A stretch of DNA of 64,000 bases from an uncultured Lachnospiraceae bacterium (GCA_900318375.1 ONKG01000001.1:111036-175035), one strand, 5' to 3'. Numbered from the stretch's first letter, positions 43,727 through 53,187 are shown. Translations and numbers: made by a program. The notes: generated by a model from the letters alone, not told the origin.

Positions 43727-44764
43727 ATAGGCCCGTTTATATTCGTCGTAGAAGACCTCTCTCAGGGAGGCGGGTTCGAGGATACAGGCATGTTCGCCGA
43801 ATCTGTAGAAGTACTGGAGAATCTGAAAGGAGGAGCAGTCGAAATGCAGGCAGCCTTCCTCATCGATAAAGGAGGCAAGGGGTTTCATGTATTGAATCTG
43901 CCGATACATCCTCTTTCCTTTTTCGGTGAGGCGGACAACACATTCTTCTCGTTCTCCGACAAGGAACTGGACGTGGTCGTGCGCGATTTTCTCACTGATC
44001 TCTTTTCTCTCCGCTTTGGAGAGGCTGCCCGAGCGGATGCCTGCGGCGGAAAGGATGCGCATATCTACGATGCGGGAAATACGGAAGGAAGCGATACGCT
44101 CCCCGGATTTGAGTCCGCCTTTCAGAACGGATCTTCCCACAATGTAATGGAAGAGGCCGGCGTCGTTGGGGAGGATTCCGTAGACGCGCATGTCCCACAC
44201 AACCTTCTCCCCCTTTGCGTTCACGCTGGTGATCCGCAGCAGCCTGCCCGCCGCAGCGGCCGCTTCGGCCAGGGTGATCCATTCCTGAAAATAGAATGCC
44301 TCTCTCTGGTACATGGTATGGGAGGCATATTCTTCCAACAGCGCCTTCATGTATTTGGAAGGCGTATTGTCATAGTATTTGGCATCAGGCCAGTCCTGAG
44401 AGTAGAAAAGATCTCTGTTCTGATTATTCAGCCGGAAAATCAGGGAAGATCCCTTCTGATGGCCCGATGCTTTCAGGATCAGCTCTCTGCGAAAAGGTTC
44501 CAGCAGGGCTTCCGTGACCGTATCCAGTGTTTCCTGAGAGAGTTTCTTTTTTTCCAGACTGGAAAGGATCCTCTGCCGCTGTCTTTCCACTGCATCTGTA
44601 ATCGAGGCATCAGCCTGCGGAGCAAACCGAAACAGCAGTTCATTCAGAAAGCCGCTGTTGGTGAGATGCGGGGCGAACTGTTCGCGGTCCCCGTTTATGA
44701 TCTGCAGGGCAGAAAGGGTCAGATTTATTCTCTGCTTCTGTTCTGTATTGAGTTCCCGGATCAT
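43646..44764 (-). CDS. WYL-domain transcriptional regulator-like protein
   Basis: 372 aa from the ATG at 44764 (GAGGAG 6 nt upstream). The N-terminal part (to about 110) is helical. The middle has the WYL region (GRLLRITSVNAKGEKVVWDM, YGILPND), and the C-terminal WCX-type part has CVVRLTEKGKRMYRQIQY and FQILQYFYRFGEHACILEP. WYL proteins bind nucleotides or other ligands and often regulate defence or DNA-damage genes. The last 20 residues arise from a 34-bp tandem duplication, so the original C-terminus is changed. Confidence 0.8.
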   Translation of the reverse strand: MIRELNTEQKQRINLTLSALQIINGDREQFAPHLTNSGFLNELLFRFAPQADASITDAVERQRQRILSSLEKKKLSQETLDTVTEALLEPFRRELILKASGHQKGSSLIFRLNNQNRDLFYSQDWPDAKYYDNTPSKYMKALLEEYASHTMYQREAFYFQEWITLAEAAAAAGRLLRITSVNAKGEKVVWDMRVYGILPNDAGLFHYIVGRSVLKGGLKSGERIASFRISRIVDMRILSAAGIRSGSLSKAERKEISEKIAHDHVQFLVGEREECVVRLTEKGKRMYRQIQYMKPLASFIDEEGCLHFDCSSFQILQYFYRFGEHACILEPASLREVFYDEYKRAYEAYLKICADKETSLSEDLRWQGNKPI

Positions 44765-44771
44765 GTTTGTC

Positions 44772-44840
44772 TCCTCTTCAGCATGTATGTCTTCTCTTCG
44801 GCATTTATGTCTTCTCTTCGGCATGTAGATCAGCTCTTCA
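44772..44840. repeat. 20-bp repeats in the WYL gene leader
   Basis: Three imperfect copies of a 20-bp unit (GTCTTCTCTTCGGCATTTAT type) contain the RBS-like GAAGAG on the minus strand, so a repeat of the ribosome-binding region has been expanded. Confidence 0.7.
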
Positions 44841-45336
44841 GAATATTTCCTATCACTTAAAAAATTTTACCATAACAGGAACACAATTTCAGCGATTTTC
44901 GCTGAAATATTAGCAAAACAGGAACAAAGAAAAATTTTTCATGTTCATTTTTTTCTTCTTCTGTACGGGATATACTTTATTCCAGAACAGGGGAGCTGCT
45001 CCTCTGGAAGATACTTTGACAACTGCATACAGAAAAGAAATTGTGCTCAGTATTCCGGGACAGGCGGTCAACCTTCATGTTTCCATTGTCCGGATGCAGG
45101 GAGTACAGGTGCTCAAGTGCTTAAAAAGAGCTGCATTTGCAGGATTTCTGTTCAGAAATGAACAGACGTCGTCTGAGAAAGCCCAGGACGGCGGCAATCG
45201 ATTGCCTCTTAGGGAACAAAGCAGAGCCGGTGCAGACTGTTTTTTCAAAAAACCCTGACAGGCTGCAGAGCTGTCCATAACGGGCGGTCCATAACTGGTG
45301 TCAGCTTATTCCTTATCCGCAAAAGCATTCGATCTT
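44841..45336. other. Gene-poor region
   Basis: A plus-strand frame (44941-45258) is open but has no ribosome binding site, and its product is not protein-like. No other signal was seen. Confidence 0.3.
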
Positions 45337-45487
45337 GAATGGACGAATCATTCGTCAAGATGTTCGACAAGATGTTCGTCAAGGCGTTCATCAAGACGCT
45401 CACCAAGACGCTCACCAGGGCGTTTGCCATGATGTTCATCAAGTAGTTCATCAAAACGTTTGTCAAAGCGTTCATCAAGACGTTCGC
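45337..45487. repeat. 12-bp tandem repeats (GTTCATCAAGAC)
   Basis: About twelve imperfect copies of a 12-bp unit keep several frames open on both strands. There is no gene context. Confidence 0.85.
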
Positions 45488-45621
45488 GGCGGGCAGGGCT
45501 TAGAGGCCGGGCAGGCGCGGCCGGAGACGCGGCCTGCTCAACAGAAGCAAGTCAAGGGGAGTCAGGGGATTGATCTTTTGAGTCTGCCTTTGAAGTCCCA
45601 TCAGGGTAAAAGAATTCCAAT

Positions 45622-45773
45622 GCAGTTCCCGGAGCAGCGGGTAGACGGTTTTGCGTGTCTTACAGATGACGTCCTTCTAATTTAAGTCGATTTGGAGACG
45701 CATCCACGAGACCGGATGCAAATTCACGCAAATGTTTGTCATCGGATAGTCTGCCCGCTGCTGCGGGAACTGC
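45622..45773. repeat. 152-bp element with 25-bp inverted ends
   Basis: GCAGTTCCCGGAGCAGCGGG + TAGAC (45622-45646) and its inverted copy (45749-45773) match at 23 of 25 positions. TTTGCGTG / CACGCAAA form an inner inverted pair. Size and ends suggest a MITE-like element, but no clear target duplication is seen. Confidence 0.5.
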
Positions 45774-45794
45774 CGGAGTACTTAGAAAGAATTA

Positions 45795-45860
45795 TTTACA
45801 GAAGTAAAAATCACAGAAGTAATAATTACAGAAGAAACAATTACAGAAGTAAAAAGGAAA
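45795..45860. repeat. 15-bp repeats (ATTACAGAAGTAAAA)
   Basis: Four to five imperfect copies just upstream of the TerD-type gene. The array overlaps its probable leader. Confidence 0.75.
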
Positions 45861-45888
45861 GGAATTTTTACAGGATTTAGAAATCAAT

Positions 45889-48672
45889 ATGGAGCTTTCA
45901 TATCGTAAGCTCCTTTTAAGCACAATGCACATGGTCACCTGCAGTGAGGGAGATCCGTCAGGAATTACGGACGGGACGCTGATGCAGGCGATGACGGTGA
46001 ACGAAAACCTGCATGCGCTGGGCTTCACCCTGCGGCCGCAGGACATCGGCAAGCTGGCGGCAAGTGATTCCATGGAGGGTTTCTACCGCAGCGTGCAGGA
46101 ACTGGTCCCCGAAGTCAAGGCAAATCCCATGTACCCGGATTTTCCGATCCAGGTGATGGAGATGGACGAGGCACAGTTCCGCTTCCACCAGTTGATGCAC
46201 TATTTTTCCACTTACGGACAGATGGTGCTGACGGGCATGCCGGTCAGCAAAGGCTGGCTTCCGGACGTGACCTCCACACCCAAGACGGAAAAAGACGACC
46301 GTCTTCTGGAGGACACGGCGCTGGAACTGGTCACTGAAGAAGAAAGCTATCCCATCTGCCTGCAGCGGCTTCTCAGCCGGCGGGAGCGCCTGACGCTTCC
46401 GGAGAAAGAACTGGTCCTTCTGGCTCTTCCGCACGTCTCGAAGGAAGCCCTGGGAGGAATCCGGATCCTGTTCAAAGAGAACCTGGAGCTTCTGTTCCCC
46501 GCGGTATTTGAAAAAATACCCGGAAAAGAAGCAGTCCCGATCCTGAGGAAGCTCTGCCAGCACACAGGTGATGTCCTCAATAACATCCATCTGCTACTGA
46601 AAAAGCGCCGCTACCATTTCCGCACGTCGGAAAAACGCATGCTGGTCAGGCTTCTGGAGAGCTACCCGGCGTCAGATTTCCGGGGAAACCTGATTCTTTC
46701 CAACACAAGGCGTGAGCGAAATCTCCTTGTCCTGAGACATCTCGATTACAGCGCCTATTCCCGCAGCGCCGCCCACAAAAAGGCGGTCGGCGACCTTCGG
46801 CGGGGACAGCTCCATTCCTGGGAAGGAAGGGCCAAAAAAATGCTCCTTTCGCACGAGCAGGGCGCCCTTGCCTTCACCGCAGAGAGACCCGGTCTCATGC
46901 TCCGCATGCTGCAGTGGATCCTCTCCCTTGGATACGATGAGGAAGAGATTGCGGAAGGCCTTTGTGCACACGCATCCGAATTCAGCACGCAGATGCTGGT
47001 AAAGCTCCTGTCTTCCGCAAGGGTCGAATCCAGGGAGAAAATCCTTGCGGAAAAAGAGGAGGCTGCCAGCAAGATCCGTTCCGGCTATTTTCAGAAGCGT
47101 TGGCCCTACACTCATCTCAGATACAGTCATGCCCGGGATCTGGAAGTTGAAGACTCCCGTTATGAACATAATCACGAGAGGTTAAAAAAGGAGCTTGCGC
47201 AAAAACTTTACGACTTATCAGAGCGTAGATTATCCCGAAAATGTCAGGAAGAAACAGCAGCGCGGAAGAATGTCATTACGGAAGAGCTCGGTTCTCTGCA
47301 TGAGAGGCAAAAAGAAAAGCTCCTGGCACTCGAAAAGAGCCTGACAGAGATGGAAAGGAGAATACTATTCCTTGAGAGGACCGTCCGCGCCTGGAAGAAC
47401 GGCCCGGAGGGCACCGGACTGCAGGCGGAGAATGCAGCCCATCTGCTCCGCCGGCTGAAATCCGACAGAGACAGACTGCAGAAACGGAAAGCGGCATTAA
47501 AGTCAGAGATCGACACTGCCATTGAAAGAACACTTTCCCTGCAAAACTGGGAGGAGGAAGAAGCACAGATCAGGCGAAAATACGAAGTTCTCCTTGCCAA
47601 CTCTTCTGAACAGTCCGAAGCAGTCCGCACCGAATACGAACGTAGGCAGAAGGATCTGGTCACCCGTCACAAGGAAAACCTGGCAAAGATTGAAAAGGAT
47701 TTCGCCCAAAAGATGGCGGAGGTTCCAAAAATCCTTCAGGAATTAAAAGAACAGGAAGCAGTTGAGGTCAATGCGGTCTCTGAAATGTATGACAGGCGCC
47801 TCCGCGCGCTGGCTTCCATTCCGGCGAGAAAGCGCATTCTGGCGAAGATCCTGAAGACCCACCTTGCGGCCGTCTCGACGCCGCTGCGCGGCAGGAAAAT
47901 CTACCTGGATCCCGGTCGATTTGATCTGGCCCATTCCCTGATGAAGACGACAGATAAATCGCAGGACAGCACCTACATCCGCAGCGGTTTTGCCTGGAAG
48001 ATCCCGGATGAAGTAAAGCGCGTACGCTTTTTCGTATACTGGAACGACAAAACCCAGGTGGATCTGGACCTGCATGCCAGTGCCGCAGAGTATACAAAGG
48101 ATCCTGACGATCTTAACTGGTTCCATGTAGGATGGAACGGCAGTTATAAACAGAGCGGGGTCATCCACTCCGGCGACATCACCTACAGCGATGCTGCAGA
48201 ATACATCGATATTGATCTTTCCGCCCCGATCCGGTATGTCACCATGAACATCGACCTCTACTGGGGATATAATTCCTTCCAGGACATCGACGAGTGCTTT
48301 ACCGGCCTTATGGCAGTCCGTAAGTTCAAGCAGAAAGTCCGGCTCTATGACCCTGCCAACTGCTTCTTTACACACGAGCTCTGCCAGGACATCCGTTTCA
48401 TGAATTACGGATACATCGATGTCAAGGAACGCTATGTCCGCTTTGTCGGAGATCCCAGGGAACGCTGGTTCAGTTCCTGGATCGAACAGGATCCCGCCGA
48501 CACCTTTTATGTGTCGGAATACCTGGACATCCTGCTTGAGTCCCAGGGAGCAGCAGCCGTGGACGATCCCGCGCAGGCAGATGTGATCCTTACTGTGGAT
48601 AAATCCACAGACCCCGGAGCCATCAGCCTCGTTGACCACAATTTCTTTCTGGATGCAGACACACAAAAATAA
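45889..48672 (+). CDS. TerD-domain protein (MXAN_6230/SCO0854-like)
   Basis: A 927-aa protein. The N-terminal half is helical and resembles the MXAN_6230/SCO0854 family; a coiled coil follows (about 430-640: LHERQKEKLLALEKSLTEME). The C-terminal 240 residues form a TerD-type domain (YWNDKTQVDLDLHA, HVGWNGSYKQSGVIHSGDIT) in which Asp residues bind calcium. TerD-type proteins belong to stress and phage-resistance (tellurite-type) systems; no other ter genes are present here. The RBS is weak (AGGA 13 nt before the ATG). Confidence 0.85.
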   Translation: MELSYRKLLLSTMHMVTCSEGDPSGITDGTLMQAMTVNENLHALGFTLRPQDIGKLAASDSMEGFYRSVQELVPEVKANPMYPDFPIQVMEMDEAQFRFHQLMHYFSTYGQMVLTGMPVSKGWLPDVTSTPKTEKDDRLLEDTALELVTEEESYPICLQRLLSRRERLTLPEKELVLLALPHVSKEALGGIRILFKENLELLFPAVFEKIPGKEAVPILRKLCQHTGDVLNNIHLLLKKRRYHFRTSEKRMLVRLLESYPASDFRGNLILSNTRRERNLLVLRHLDYSAYSRSAAHKKAVGDLRRGQLHSWEGRAKKMLLSHEQGALAFTAERPGLMLRMLQWILSLGYDEEEIAEGLCAHASEFSTQMLVKLLSSARVESREKILAEKEEAASKIRSGYFQKRWPYTHLRYSHARDLEVEDSRYEHNHERLKKELAQKLYDLSERRLSRKCQEETAARKNVITEELGSLHERQKEKLLALEKSLTEMERRILFLERTVRAWKNGPEGTGLQAENAAHLLRRLKSDRDRLQKRKAALKSEIDTAIERTLSLQNWEEEEAQIRRKYEVLLANSSEQSEAVRTEYERRQKDLVTRHKENLAKIEKDFAQKMAEVPKILQELKEQEAVEVNAVSEMYDRRLRALASIPARKRILAKILKTHLAAVSTPLRGRKIYLDPGRFDLAHSLMKTTDKSQDSTYIRSGFAWKIPDEVKRVRFFVYWNDKTQVDLDLHASAAEYTKDPDDLNWFHVGWNGSYKQSGVIHSGDITYSDAAEYIDIDLSAPIRYVTMNIDLYWGYNSFQDIDECFTGLMAVRKFKQKVRLYDPANCFFTHELCQDIRFMNYGYIDVKERYVRFVGDPRERWFSSWIEQDPADTFYVSEYLDILLESQGAAAVDDPAQADVILTVDKSTDPGAISLVDHNFFLDADTQK

Positions 48673-48688
48673 AGAGCTTTAGGCATAA

Positions 48689-48812
48689 AAGGGGACGGTC
48701 CTTTTGTTTCCGTCCCCCCGACTCATGAGTGATCATAAGTCCGGGGGCAGGAACAAAAGGGCCGTCCCCTTGAACTTCAGTCTGGGGGCAGGAACAAAAG
48801 GGTCGTCCCAAA
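48689..48812. repeat. Dispersed GGGACGGTCC element
   Basis: Same order of parts as 42858-42980: GGGGACGG hairpin (48691-48717), CGACTCATGAGT, then two CAGGAACAAAAGGG blocks. It directly follows the TerD-type gene and may act as its terminator. No gene lies in 48813-48933. Confidence 0.8.
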
Positions 48813-48933
48813 AGCTTATTTCTGTGCATTGATCAGTCTCCCGGTGCTTCCATTATATGAAAGATTCCTTGATCGTCATTTTGACGGATTGCTCCTTGGC
48901 AATTACAACAGCTTTGCTTTCTGTGAAAGTTCC

Positions 48934-50025
48934 TCACTGCTCATTCAGGTCGATGACGTAGATTACATCGTCAATGAGAGCTGCCATAATGTTTTTAAGG
49001 AAAGAACTTCCGTCATTGAATACGGCATTGCCTTCCGGTGTCTGGACAGCACAGATTTCCGGCTCCTCATCTTCTTCATCGTCTTCTGTCATCGGAATAC
49101 GGAACAGCCAATAGCAGCCCTCCTCTTCCTCATCCTGAGAAGATGCGTAAAGACAGCTGCAGTCATCCGGCACAGCCAGCGCACTCACACCGGAAACGGG
49201 GAGGGAATAGACAGTGAGGCTTCCGTCTTTGTCATACATGACCGCGGTCTCTTCATCGTCGAGCATAGCCCAGATGCGTTCCTGCCGGTCCAGTGTCACG
49301 TCTATGACATAGTCTTCGGAAGGCTCTTCGGTATCCTCGTCATAGAAACAGCCTATATCCTTTCTGTCGCCATCTGCGCAGAAAATACTGATGAGCGGCA
49401 GCTCTTCCCCCTCTTCCTCAGCATCTTCCTCAGCCTCTTCAATGCGCTCATCGCCGCCGTTATAGCTGACGACGATATCTCCGGCTCCTGTTGCCGCCAG
49501 ACAGTTGATGTCATCGCCGATCCGGATCTGGTGCTCATCATCAGACCCGGGCCACACCTGCAGTGCAGTATACTGACACTCACCCTCCGGGGAAACAGCC
49601 GCATACAGCCTGTCGCCCTTGAAAAAGACCGTCGTCGCATAGCCGTTGCCGATCTTGAAGCGATACTTTCCAACCAGCTCATTGCTCTTGGGATCAAACA
49701 CCAGCACGCGGTAATGGTTCTCTATTGTCTCGGCCCGGAGCTCGCCTTCCTCATCGGCCTCATATGCCAGGATCGGGGACTCAAAGAGCAGAGCCGCCCT
49801 GCCATCCGCAAGAACCGGAAACGCCACCAGATTCCACTCCTCCGTGCAGCTCTCCAATGTCTCATTCCATTCGGCCATCCATCCGTTCACGATTTCAAGG
49901 ACATCGATCGTCATGCAGGGTTTCAGGACTACAGGTTGAATCTCTTCTTCATCATTCTGATCGGCGGCTTCAAACAATTCCTTTTCATCTCTGATTTCAT
50001 CAGTTGTGAATTCTCTCCTGTGCAT
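48934..50025 (-). CDS. Acidic beta-propeller-like protein
   Basis: A 363-aa soluble protein, very rich in Glu/Asp with long acidic runs. Recurrent strands such as HYRVLVFDPKSNELVGKYRF, DRLYAAVSPEGE, GAGDIVVSYNGG and DRQERIWAMLDDEE suggest propeller blades. No family name can be given. GAGGAGG lies 6 nt before the ATG. A long open frame on the opposite strand (414 aa) is a shadow of this skewed composition. Confidence 0.8.
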   Translation of the reverse strand: MHRREFTTDEIRDEKELFEAADQNDEEEIQPVVLKPCMTIDVLEIVNGWMAEWNETLESCTEEWNLVAFPVLADGRAALLFESPILAYEADEEGELRAETIENHYRVLVFDPKSNELVGKYRFKIGNGYATTVFFKGDRLYAAVSPEGECQYTALQVWPGSDDEHQIRIGDDINCLAATGAGDIVVSYNGGDERIEEAEEDAEEEGEELPLISIFCADGDRKDIGCFYDEDTEEPSEDYVIDVTLDRQERIWAMLDDEETAVMYDKDGSLTVYSLPVSGVSALAVPDDCSCLYASSQDEEEEGCYWLFRIPMTEDDEEDEEPEICAVQTPEGNAVFNDGSSFLKNIMAALIDDVIYVIDLNEQ

Positions 50026-50232
50026 GAAACACCTCCTCGTAAATCATCATATGCAAACAGATATCTGTTTTAAACAAACGTTTTCTTTTCTCACTCAGTT
50101 TTGCAAAAACTCCAACACAGCCCGATTAAATTCCTCCGGATGCCTGCCGGCGATCTATATCTATTTTATGTTCCATGAAGGGTTCCTTTCTGCGAGATGC
50201 TTCTTTCTTTACAAACCCGTATGCGAATTGAT

Positions 50233-50997
50233 TTACCGGTAATACTGAAATGCCTGCTTTTCATTTCCAGCGGCAAAAGAATCTAAATTCATACAGCAAA
50301 GCGCAAGTCCTGTCTTACGTGACATCCTGGCCATCAGTGCGCAGCCAAGGTCAATATTCACGATCCGGTTGGCGTGATCTACGTATGCGGACGGCATTGC
50401 CGGCATTCTGCCTTCGGGCCAGTCCCTGTCATCGATAAAGACAGTCGGAACATGGCCGATCACATGGATCCGTCCGTCCTCTCTGTATTTTTGCAGAGGG
50501 ATATGTTCCCAAAAACGCCAGGGCGAATCCCAGACTGTTTTAAACACGGTCTTCTCGTCCAGATCGCGCCATCTGACTGTTCCCGAATCCTCCAGAAAAG
50601 ACGAATGTGAAAGAAGAAACCTTTTTCCGTTAATCTCCAGTTCGATCTGCAGGCAGAGACTATTTAAGAAGTCAATGATACTGCTTTTTTCCCGGTCGGG
50701 AAGCTTATTGAAGCCTCGTTTTGTTACGGTCCCGCCGTTAGCAGACACGGTCCAGTAAGACCCGCGTTCCCTGTTCCCGTTCAAATGATCCAGCATCATC
50801 ATTTCGTGGTTCCCGATGAGACAGGTGACATTATTTCTGTTCATAACATCCTGGAGAAGTTCTATGCTTTTGGGACCGCGGTCAATGAGATCGCCGAGAA
50901 TATAAAGATGATCGTTTTGTGAGAAGCGGATGTCATCCAGCATTTTGATATAGAGATCATATTGGCCGTGCACATCTGAACAAAGATATGTGGACAT
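50233..50997 (-). CDS. PPP-type metallophosphatase (ApaH/serine-threonine phosphatase-like)
   Basis: 254 aa with the complete metal-site motifs: SDVHGQ (7-12), GDLIDRGP, GNHE and GHVPT. These bind two metal ions and hydrolyse phosphate esters or dinucleotide polyphosphates. GGAGG lies 5 nt before the ATG. Three near-copies of the RBS region (AAGGAGGAGAAT type) lie in tandem before it. It stands apart from its neighbours. Confidence 0.9.
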   Translation of the reverse strand: MSTYLCSDVHGQYDLYIKMLDDIRFSQNDHLYILGDLIDRGPKSIELLQDVMNRNNVTCLIGNHEMMMLDHLNGNRERGSYWTVSANGGTVTKRGFNKLPDREKSSIIDFLNSLCLQIELEINGKRFLLSHSSFLEDSGTVRWRDLDEKTVFKTVWDSPWRFWEHIPLQKYREDGRIHVIGHVPTVFIDDRDWPEGRMPAMPSAYVDHANRIVNIDLGCALMARMSRKTGLALCCMNLDSFAAGNEKQAFQYYR

Positions 50998-51040
50998 TTC
51001 TCCTCCTTATTCTCCTCCTTAATCTCCTACTTATTCTGCC
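50998..51040. repeat. Triplicated Shine-Dalgarno region
   Basis: On the minus strand GTAGGAGATTA, AGGAGGAGAATA and AGGAGGAGAA follow each other; only the last is at a proper distance from the ATG. Fragments of the dispersed GGGGACA element follow (51050-51170). Confidence 0.7.
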
Positions 51041-51173
51041 GGGGATGGGCAGGGGACAACTCCGGCCTTTCCAGCAATCCTGTCATAGACCCGGGCAGAG
51101 ATAAGCCCGTCGGGTTAAGTCAGGGGACAAACCCGGCCTTGTCAACAGGGGGACAGAAACAAAAGGACCGGCC

Positions 51174-51833
51174 CTATTTCTCCCCGTTATGACAATATTC
51201 GTAATACCAGCATTGATACGGATGCAGGCACTGGTCACCGGGTTCGACCTCAATCTCTTCCGGCTCTTTCTGGCGGCGGTTGAGGTCCCAGATATGGTCA
51301 TTGATCCACCGATAATACCCCTTTGCCTGCCGGGTGACTTCCACCGGGACAAAAGGGTTGTCCCGGTCCTCTCCATGGATCACAATGAAGATTTTACCGA
51401 TCTTCAGTTTACACCGGGAGATGATGTAGTACTGGAAACCTGCATCCTTGATATGCTGCGGAGATACCTCGCGAGCATCCTTTACTTCGTAGAGATCATA
51501 ACCGGCTTCTGTCTTTCGCAGAATGTCAGCGGCACAATAGTTGTTATAATTGCAGAAGGCCGCTTCGCAGATGACTTCGACACCGCGGGACAGGGCATCT
51601 TCTGTATTGGCGAGCATTGCCTTTTTGTCTGGAATAGTCGTCCCGGGACGATATACTGTCATCTCTTCATAGGGCCCGAACATCCCCATAGCCCTGTCTC
51701 CGAACTCATTTCCAGCATCGAGTCTTGCCTGAATCTCAGGGGGAATGATCATGAGCGACGGTTTATGCCTGTCCAGCCAGAGCATTTTGGGGCACTGCAT
51801 ACCCCGCATAAAACTTGTCTTTGTTAGTGCCAT
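51174..51833 (-). CDS. PD-(D/E)XK exonuclease, Cas4 / DUF2779-like
   Basis: A 219-aa protein whose start (ALTKTSFMRGMQCPKMLWL) matches the N-terminus of DUF2779 and Cas4-type RecB nucleases. The active-site region is seen in ICEAAF, YDLYEVKDAREVSPQHI and QYYI. One cysteine near residue 14 and the three of CLHPYQCWYYEYC at the end could hold a 4Fe-4S cluster, as in Cas4. DUF2779 proteins are usually over 450 aa, so this is a short, stand-alone form. AGGA lies 11 nt before the ATG. No CRISPR array is present. Confidence 0.85.
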   Translation of the reverse strand: MALTKTSFMRGMQCPKMLWLDRHKPSLMIIPPEIQARLDAGNEFGDRAMGMFGPYEEMTVYRPGTTIPDKKAMLANTEDALSRGVEVICEAAFCNYNNYCAADILRKTEAGYDLYEVKDAREVSPQHIKDAGFQYYIISRCKLKIGKIFIVIHGEDRDNPFVPVEVTRQAKGYYRWINDHIWDLNRRQKEPEEIEVEPGDQCLHPYQCWYYEYCHNGEK

Positions 51834-51893
51834 AGTGCGTTTTCCTGTAAAGTGTCTGCAAGTGTCTGCAGAGGGTCTGCAGAGCGGAGCAAC

Positions 51894-52646
51894 TCACTTT
51901 TTCAATGCTTCGCTCAATGAATGGGGGATGCCGCGGGGACCGCGGACGGCAAAAATGCCGTATTCATCCCTAAGCCTTTCGAAGGTAAAACGTGAAGGTT
52001 TATACCGCTTCAGCAGACGTATTTTCATTATGGCCTTTATAGTCAGAACCCCGCGGCTGTAATCGAAGGGAATATCCGTTTCCGTGACCTTGCATTTATA
52101 AAGGATGGCAGAAACGGGAGCGGCGGCATACATAAATACCGTATCGCCCGGCCTGATTCCTCTGCCCTGCTTCCAGTTGATTTCCTTTGTGCCGTCAAAA
52201 GCATGCTCAATGTCGTAATATTTGGGATTTGCAGGTATGATCCATTCTTTGGGAGGACGGATCTTCTGTTTCTTCTCTTTGGATGCAGTGACTGCATAGC
52301 TTTCGTCGATCCATCTGCAGATCTCTTCAAGAGCAACCGTGCCGTCCAGGAGAATGGAGATCCAGTTTCCCCGGCTGATGTGATAGCCGCGAAAAAAACC
52401 CGGCTGCTGTATGAGCATATCTGCAAGCATGGGATCGCCCATTTTCACATTGATGACATCGATCCGGTCTGTATCCTCCAGCCCAAGCTTGTCCCCGGGC
52501 GCATCCATGATGATTGCAAACCACTTGCGGTTGTCTTCATGGCGAAGGACAGGATAGTCCGGAGCTGTGGAAAAGGGATAGTCCGGCTCTACTCCGTATT
52601 TCTTTTTAACATAGCTGAATAGTTCTTCGATCATGTTCATCTTCAT
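51894..52646 (-). CDS. MmcQ/YjbR-type protein with C-terminal EVE/PUA-like domain
   Basis: 250 aa. Residues 1-118 match the YjbR/MmcQ (CyaY-like) fold: YPFSTAPDYPVLRHEDNRKW, DVINVKMGDPMLADML and GFFRGYHISRGNWISILLDG. Residues 140-250 look like an EVE/PUA-type domain (IIPANPKYYDIEHAF, GDTVFMYAAAPVSAILYKC) that may bind modified nucleotides. The first of three close ATGs is used; none has a strong RBS. A deleted paralogue lies at 43510-43630. Confidence 0.82.
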   Translation of the reverse strand: MKMNMIEELFSYVKKKYGVEPDYPFSTAPDYPVLRHEDNRKWFAIIMDAPGDKLGLEDTDRIDVINVKMGDPMLADMLIQQPGFFRGYHISRGNWISILLDGTVALEEICRWIDESYAVTASKEKKQKIRPPKEWIIPANPKYYDIEHAFDGTKEINWKQGRGIRPGDTVFMYAAAPVSAILYKCKVTETDIPFDYSRGVLTIKAIMKIRLLKRYKPSRFTFERLRDEYGIFAVRGPRGIPHSLSEALKK

Positions 52647-52797
52647 TGTAAGAAAACTTGGTCGCAGCAGATGCCTGGATAGTCCGTTTACTCATTCATC
52701 AGCGCAGCTCTTCCAGGTGAACGGCGCACTGTTCTGCTCCAAGCGGTGTGATGTGTAGAGGGGGACAGTTACAAAAGGACAACCCTTATTTCCTGCC

Positions 52798-53187
52798 TTA
52801 TTTCCTGTCTGCAAAATCAGCAGCTTCCTGAATCCATGAGATCAGTTCCTCATCTATTTCTTCCTCAGTCCCAATCATCACATGGTGCGTCCAGCGATTG
52901 GGATAGGGTTCAGTGGCTGTATCAATGCGGGTAGATTCCTTTCTGTATGAGAGTCCGAATGTAATCGTCAAAAAAGGATTGGGACGTTCTTTTGCCCTCC
53001 GAACCGGTGTAAAGGATACTGCCGCAAACATATGTTGATTAAAGAATGAAATCTGTGTTTTCTTTACCTCGATTCGTGCATCGGGCGCCCTCCCTAAAAC
53101 AGCCTCCCGAAAAGCCATATATAATGGCAGTGCCTGTTGTTTTGTATCAAAGAAAAGCAGTTCGTCTGCGGAGACAGATTGGATCAT
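52798..53187 (-). CDS. DUF5655-like protein
   Basis: A 129-aa protein with the DUF5655 pattern: MAFREAVLGRAPDARIEVKK, TQISFFNQHMFAAVSF and the C-terminal WTHHVMIGTEEEIDEELISW. The domain is also found fused to YjbR-like modules and nuclease-like proteins. GAAGGAGG lies 6 nt before the ATG. A dispersed GGGGGACA fragment follows (52757-52790). Confidence 0.8.
   Translation of the reverse strand: MIQSVSADELLFFDTKQQALPLYMAFREAVLGRAPDARIEVKKTQISFFNQHMFAAVSFTPVRRAKERPNPFLTITFGLSYRKESTRIDTATEPYPNRWTHHVMIGTEEEIDEELISWIQEAADFADRK

Noticed and set aside
44941-45258. A 105-aa plus-strand ORF
   Set aside because: No RBS, unusual composition and no neighbours on the strand. It was treated as chance.
48829-50073. 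A 414-aa open frame on the plus strand
   Set aside because: It is the shadow of the acidic minus-strand gene at 48934-50025, which has a perfect RBS and a sensible product; the plus frame has neither.
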